From Pseudisothecium myosuroides (lineage: Eukaryota > Streptophyta > Bryopsida > Hypnales > Lembophyllaceae): DNA of 64,000 nucleotides. Below, piece by piece: positions 58,761 through 64,000 of this stretch. The first letter of the stretch is position 1, and every line of letters starts with the position of its first letter. Made by a program: the position numbers and the translations under genes. The notes under the pieces are model-generated. The model had not been told where the DNA came from, did no database searches, and saw only the letters and a list, made by a program, of their open reading frames with translations. The DNA lies in the NCBI GenBank assembly GCA_951799445.1, contig OX637295.1, forward strand, positions 10,912,001 through 10,976,000, in the 5' to 3' direction.

Positions 58761-59300
58761 TTGATTCTAACCCCTTCCCCTATCCCAAGTATGAAACTCC
58801 AAAGCGTTTCGCTTGCAAATTGAATTCTGAATATGCAATGGAAGAAGTTGGGTAAGTTATGTTTCGGACATTACCAACATTTAAAACCCTAAACCCTAAA
58901 TCCCTAGACGCCTTGAACCCTCCTAACCCTAAACCGCAGCGTCACAATCACTAACACAAATGCGAAACACTAGTCTTGCTACATGGGTCGAAGCCTGCAC
59001 TCATAGACCAACCCTGCTGTCGAAACACTGTCGATGAAACATTGTCATCTAAACCCTGTCGTCGAAACACCGTCCGCAGAAGACTCGGCTGTAACACCGC
59101 TGGTATAACACTGTCGCAGAAAATTTGCCGGGCAGACCAGCAGACCGGCCCTGTCGGTCCAGTACTGTACCGGTGCATTAAATAACTGCAGGGCAGCACG
59201 GGGAACTAAACCGCAGCTCGTTCACCGCGGAAACTACGCGTCTCAGGTTTGGCAGACTGTCGCCAGACCCTTAATTGGAGGGTGAGATTTAGTGAACACC
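58761..59300 (-). repeat. Right terminal inverted repeat core
   Basis: Reverse complement of 19268-19732 apart from scattered substitutions and about 70 extra bases (around 58803-58870). It holds AAAACCCTAAACCCTAAATC and CCTAACCCTAAACC at 58882-58935, i.e. plant telomere/telobox repeats, and a cluster of GAAACAC motifs (58964, 59022 exact GAAACACTG, 59036, 59064). Confidence 0.9.
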
Positions 59301-59309
59301 TGGGAAAGT
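59301..59309. repeat. Right target-site duplication TGGGAAAGT
   Basis: Identical to 19259-19267. The host sequence resumes with TATGTACATTCTTG, which continues the interrupted repeat when compared with the uninterrupted copies. Confidence 0.92.
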
Positions 59310-60001
59310 TATGTACATTCTTGTTTTTCGAGCAGTTAGAGCATCTTCTTGAAAAAAATAACTTGTAGGATTCATTTTGGAATGCAATTTTTTATTTTTT
59401 CAATTTTTCAATTTTATTTTTTTCACATGGTCTGATTTACTTACTAGAACAATCTCACCATTGGGATTAGTGCATTTTAATTCCTTCTAAAATAAATGAA
59501 TATTTTAGATTTTCCTCCTATGACGTACCTACTTCTATTTAACAATTTTTTTAAGAATGAAAATTAAGTTTTTTTTTAATTTCCTATTTTTTCCTAGACT
59601 TTCAACTCAATTCTCCACTATAAAGACTTAAAGCTCAAAACTCAACAGTGCAAAAATTTTAAGTTAAAAATGTTCAAAGTAAAAAAATCTAGTCCCGCAA
59701 TGTGCTGAAAAACTTGTTTTTTTCACTTTAAACACAGATATCTTGCAATCTGTGAGGTCAAAAATTCTGAAATTTTTTCCACACATTTTCATACTAGTTA
59801 GGTGTAAGATCCTATGGTTAGATGTGGGAAAAAAACAATTTTCAATTTTTTTTAATCTTTGCTATAGATATGGCAGTTTTGAGTGTTTTTTGGCAAAAAA
59901 TGGCCTTGGTCCTTCAGGGGTTAAGATGATTGTAAGAGTGTATAATTGGTTTTGCACCATTTTGGTTGCTTTCATGCCTTTTATTTAAGTACTCTTCAAA
60001 A

Positions 60002-60925
60002 TTAACCCAAAAATACTAAAGCTTTTTTTGGCCAAAAAAACACTCAAAATTGCCAATTTTATTGTGAAGAGTAAAAAACATTGAAAATTGTTTTTTTGCA
60101 CATCTAACTACGATATTTTACAACAAACTAGTATGAGAATGTGTGGAATAAATTTCAAATTTTTTGACTACACAGATTGCAAGATATTTGCTTTCAAAGT
60201 GAATAAGTTTTTCATTACCTTGCTTGACTAGTTTTTTTGACTTTGAACCTTCTTAACTTTAATTTTCTACACTATAAAGTTTTGAGCTTTAAATATTTAT
60301 GGTGGATAATTGAGTTGAGAGTCTAGGGAAAAAAACATTTGAAAAAAACTTAATTTTCAATCTCAAAAAAATTGCTAAAACAGTAGAAGTAGGTACAAAA
60401 TAGAAGGAAAATCTAAATTATTAATAATTATCTCTAAGATGGAATTAAAACTTACTAATCCCAATGGTAAGATTGTTCTAGAAAGTAAACAAAATCATAT
60501 AGAACTTTTTTTTTGAAAAATTATAAAAATTGCAGTAATTTAGAAATGAATCCTAGAAGTTATTTTTTCAAGAAGGTGCTCTAACTGCCCAAAAAACAAG
60601 ATTGTCTATAACTTTCATATCACTTATCTAAATGAAATGAATCAAAGATTTCCATGTAGACAAAAATGTAATCTACAAGGGAAAATAAATCTTAAGAAAT
60701 CAAGTTTTTGAAAAAAAATTGTTGCCCAATCTTTCTTATTTTGAGCTTATTTGGGCATAATGTTTGTTCCTAGGCACCAATTGAAAAAAAATGATATTTC
60801 CATGAAACTAATCAATCTTTCTATCTTCAAAAAAAATCCAAAAAATCATGACAAAAATTGAGACTATAGATGCTTGTCCAAAATTCAATGTGTCCTCAAA
60901 GGAACAATGGTCTTTTAGGGATTAA
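60002..60925 (-). mobile_element. TTAA-bounded host repeat, copy B (inverted, uninterrupted)
   Basis: Begins TTAACCC at 60002 and ends GGTCTTTTAGGGATTAA. In reverse orientation it matches 59310-59924 and then 18938-19258, i.e. both flanks of the giant element joined. The site corresponding to the insertion is ACTTTCATA at 60611-60619, with no insertion. With copy A it makes a head-to-head pair centred at about 59965. Non-coding. Confidence 0.75.
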
Positions 60926-61667
60926 AAAAACATTTTTTCATTCAAAAATATAGCCAATGTATATAGCTTTAAAAAGGTGGTACTTTAAGGAAGGAAAAGC
61001 ATAGAATTTTTTTTGAGATAAAAAAACTAAAAAATGCAAAATCTCAAGAAAATAGTTTTTTGACTTCTAATCTATAAAAAATAGAAAAAGTAATTTACAA
61101 AGACCCAAAAAATTGGCCATTTGTGACAATTTGATGGTAAAGAGTTTTCACCAAAAAATGAGCTTAAAAAACTTTTCAATATTTGGAAGTGCATGCACTA
61201 AGGAGTCCTATTTGCATGCATATGGAAGATATAATAATCTATTTTTTATATACTCTTTAATTGGTAGGGAGATGCCTACCTATTGAAATTAATAGGTATT
61301 CAATAGTACTAAAAGTTCCTAAACCTGAAAGTGTGACAAATTAGAAAAATAGACTTTTAAATATAATATGATTTTTTTTAAATTTTAAAATAGGGGATAT
61401 TATTGTAAAAAAACATTCATCTCCAATAGAAAAATCCAAGTTCATCAAGTTTATGCTTCAAAGCTCATAGTAGATGAAAAGTTTGTCACGCTATCTATAA
61501 CATAATTAAATACAATTGTTTTTTGCAAACACCTTTCAATTTCAAGTTATTTCAATTAGTATGACCTCCAATTATATCATCAATTAGTAGTACTTTTGAA
61601 ATTCAAGTTGCAAAGTTGTAAGGTGCACTAATTATATGGTAGTTCAAACTAAACTCTTAAAGTCCTA
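60926..61667. other. Gene-less AT-rich stretch
   Basis: Contains phrases shared with the M2 family (GGCCATTTGTGACAATT at about 61115 compared with 18520 and 6595), probably a further decayed copy. I see no gene. Confidence 0.45.
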
Positions 61668-62550
61668 GTATCCCTAAGGACACAAAATGGATTTCCACTA
61701 GGCTCATGTAGCCTCAATTTTTGACGTTCTATAAACAAATTTTAGATAGAAAATTTTAATTATAGCTTTTTGGAAATATAATTTGTATTTCAATGAATGT
61801 CCATCAGCAAAAATTATGCCACAATAAGCTGAAAATGGGGGAGGTTGGACACCAAAAATTCACCTAAACTTGAATTTAATTTTTTAATATTTTTTTCATA
61901 GATGATATTTTTCTACATAGAAAGTTTTTATTCATTCCATTTGGAATTTTGATGTGAAAGTTATGGAGCTTTTTGTTTTGTGAACAATCATAAAAACTTC
62001 TTGAAAAATAGCATATTGGATTTGTTTTTGAACTCAATTTTCACAATTTTCAAGGAAAAAAATTCCATTAGGTTAAATATTCTTGCTAGAAAATATAATA
62101 ATTCCATTTGGATTATTATATTTCAATTCCATCTTAGAACTATTAATGATTTAGTTTTTAAATTCCTTCAACCTTGTGCCAACTTCTACTTAATAATAAT
62201 AATTATTTTTTAATCATAGGATTTTGTACAAATTGTTTATATTAGACTTTCAACTCAATTCTTCAAAATAAAAAAGATTTAGATCAAAATATTTAGTGCA
62301 AAAAACAAAGAAGATTCAAAGTTGAATAATCTATTCAAGGAATGTATTCAAAAACTTACTTTCTTCACTTTATGTGCAAATATCTTGCAATTTGCATAGT
62401 TAAAGTTTTGAAAATATCTTCCCCTACATTTTTATATTGACCCATAATAATATTTCAATATCTCATGGATAAATATCCAAAAATAATAATAATTTGTAAA
62501 GTTTTTGTTTTTTGCAATAAAAATGGTAATTTGAAGTGGTGCTAGAGTTT
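61668..62550 (+). mobile_element. TTAA-bounded host repeat, copy D (uninterrupted, diverged)
   Basis: Starts TATCCCTAAGGACACAAAAT and follows the same order as the element's left flank then its right flank. ATTTGGAATTTTGA, then TGTGAAAGT (61953-61961), then TATGGAGCTTTTTGTTTT correspond to the left flank, the insertion site and the right flank. GACTTTCAACTCAATTCT at about 62248 matches 59598. The right end is decayed. The 77-codon plus frame at 61980-62213 lies inside and is not a gene. Confidence 0.65.
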
Positions 62551-64000
62551 TTTCAGTATTCAAACAATTGCGTATGTTAGAAAGAAAAAAAAATTGGCAA
62601 AAGGGTGGTTGCAAGCTATGGTGGGCACCCTAGTTCATAGATAGATTCATTGTACTTCTTTGTACACTAAAAGTGCACTCTTAGCAATTTTGACAGAATT
62701 TTGATTTCAAACCATTAAACAATGTTTAAAATTTTATAATTACAAAAGACTAAAAGTTTTAAAATTATATATAAATATATAGAAGAAGATAGTTGTAAGA
62801 AACACAATGAAACTTGAGTTTTGGCTCAAAACAGCCTTAGTATTAGAACACCGTGAGTTTTGGAATAAAATCCTTAGAAATGAAATAAAATATAGATAAT
62901 TTGTAAAGCATTCAAAATAGTTTGTATTTAAAAGTTTTGGCGTAGAAAAATTTATTTCCAAAAGTTATGCACAAAAAAAGAGAGATGAATAATAAAAAAT
63001 AAATAGATAGTTTGGAATTTTATTTTTAAAAACTAATTAGTAAGAAATTGAAATGATTGAAATTAAAAAAAAGACATTTTTCCTAACTTGAAGGTGCTTC
63101 TTTTCAACCATTTTTATTTTGGGAAAAAATAATTGTATTCTCTATAGTCTACACATGCGCAAAAATAGTGCACTTTGAGTACATGCAGAAGGTTGACACT
63201 TTAATATTTTTTTGAATCTCTTTGTAGGCTTGTGTAATTTTAATAAAACTCCTTGCAATCCAATTTTGACTTCCAAAATTGCATTTTTGGGTCAAAAATA
63301 GTACTAAAACCCACCAAAATGACCAAAGTAGACATCCAATCGGGGATAGTTTAAAAATAATAAAATAATGGAAAAATAATGAAAAAAATTACTCAAAGTC
63401 TACATTTACTACATGCTAGTGTGCTTTTACTGTTGCCACAATATAATATAAAAGCCTATTGTGCCATGTGCCGTTGCTACACTCAAAATAAAAGTTGAAG
63501 TAATTTTTTAATTTTTTAATTCAAAAATAATTTTGAAATCAATAACTTTTACACCGCAGGTCTAAACGCCACAAAGCAAAGCTGGTACATCCCTCCTTGC
63601 TGAGAGCTTTTTGACAATACCAAGCATCCAACAAGGGACATACAGTTTGGGAGATTTCAACATATTAACATTCAAACAAATTAAACAAACAAAACAAACA
63701 TCCAAACTTAAGGTAATGGATACATTCATTCAAATTTCATGGAAAATGGACATTCAATGCAAATGTTATGAGCAAAAAACCACATGTCCAAGGGCTAGGG
63801 GACAAAAAAAAGGACAAGTGTTTCTTGCAACAACTCAAGATTGAAGTTTTAATTATGCCAAAATAATATCAAAACCTCTCATTTTATAAGTTACCTTTGA
63901 CCGAGCATTCGAGCAATGAGAATACATTGAGGTTAAGAAAATCTTAATGATATTTCTTCATTTGAATTTTCATTCAAAGCCCATATAAAAACTTGAATTC
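62551..64000. other. Gene-less AT-rich stretch with remnants of families P and M2
   Basis: An arm of foldback family P (GTGCCATGTGCCGTTGCTAC and CTAAACGCCACAAAGCAAAG) lies at 63450-63580, and an M2-type end (GGACAAGTGTTTCTTGCAA) at 63811-63829. Short frames here show no recognisable domain. Confidence 0.5.

Larger units (their letters stand above)
19268..59300. mobile_element. Giant Ulp1-carrying Mutator-like element with foldback arrays (40,033 bp)
   Basis: The ends GGTATTCACTAAATCTCACC (left) and, inverted, GGTGTTCACTAAATCTCACC (right) are bounded by the 9-bp duplication TGGGAAAGT. Inside are inverted terminal repeats grading into tandem arrays, a Ulp1-type protease gene on plus and a MULE transposase gene on minus, converging at about 52.1-52.9 kb. 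Plant MULEs that carry an Ulp1-like gene (Kaonashi/KI group) and Arabidopsis FARE foldback elements are the closest known types I can name. The composition of the gene-bearing core is close to 50% GC by eye, against about 30% in the flanks. Both genes carry stops and frameshifts, so this copy is probably not autonomous now. Confidence 0.93.
18938..59924. mobile_element. TTAA-bounded host repeat, copy A, split by the giant element
   Basis: The left end TTAACCCCTAAAGGACCATT (18938) and the right end GGTCCTTCAGGGGTTAA (ending 59924) are inverted counterparts. Removing the 40,033-bp insertion and one 9-bp duplication leaves about 945 bp. TTAA at both ends followed by CCC resembles the layout of piggyBac-type elements, but that assignment is inference only, because no transposase is present. 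Related copies are at 12105-12770, 60002-60925 and about 61668-62550. Confidence 0.7.

Noticed and set aside
18938..59924. LTR retrotransposon or Helitron explanation for the element
   Set aside because: The ends are inverted, not direct. There is a 9-bp target duplication, a DDE/SWIM transposase, and no reverse transcriptase or Rep/helicase.

Overview
The window looks like nuclear DNA of a land plant or close streptophyte. The evidence is an AT-rich gene-poor background full of short inverted-repeat elements, a Stowaway-like element (5197-5972), plant telomere/telobox motifs (CCCTAAA), short GT-AG introns, and a Mutator-like (MULE) transposase with a SWIM zinc finger. The species cannot be named from sequence alone.

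The dominant object is one giant transposon at 19268-59300 (40,033 bp). It is flanked by a perfect 9-bp target-site duplication, TGGGAAAGT (19259-19267 and 59301-59309), and bounded by inverted ends starting GGTRTTCACTAAATCTCACC. It sits inside a ~945-bp TTAA-bounded host repeat. Two further copies of that repeat in this window (60002-60925 and about 61668-62550) lack the insertion and act as empty sites confirming the ends. The element reads left to right: terminal inverted repeat core (19268-19732); a 25-kb tandem array of ~94-96-bp units (19733-44930); a diverged extension of the array (44930-45620); gene A on + (46207-52038); a convergent intergenic gap; gene B on - (56820-52876); a short array of the same unit in inverted orientation (57295-58760); right terminal repeat core (58761-59300). 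The arrays are therefore the inner parts of the inverted repeats, hugely expanded on the left only, giving a foldback-type structure.

Gene A encodes a long, largely disordered protein with an N-terminal Cys/His cluster and a C-terminal Ulp1/SENP-type (C48) cysteine protease domain with intact His-Asp-Gln-Cys residues. Gene B encodes a MULE transposase: an N-terminal region with AT-hook-like motifs and two DLNxxP motifs, DDE-type catalytic segments, and a CxCx8CxH SWIM finger. Introns could be placed with matching phase in both. Both genes are broken: all ten in-frame stops found can be explained as C-to-T changes in CAA, CAG or CGA codons, and there are three frameshifts. The copy looks like a once-autonomous, now decayed member of the Ulp1-carrying MULE group. 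A 9-mer, GAAACACTG, recurs on both strands throughout the element interior and in its ends.

Outside the element (1-19258 and 59310-64000) I see almost no genes: a possible 3' coding end at 1-138, a weak decayed ORF near 3 kb, and a GC-richer segment at 16.2-17.8 kb with a fragment resembling the PAH domain of SIN3 corepressors. The rest is AT-rich sequence with MITE-like elements, foldback repeats and a ~150-bp tandem repeat.
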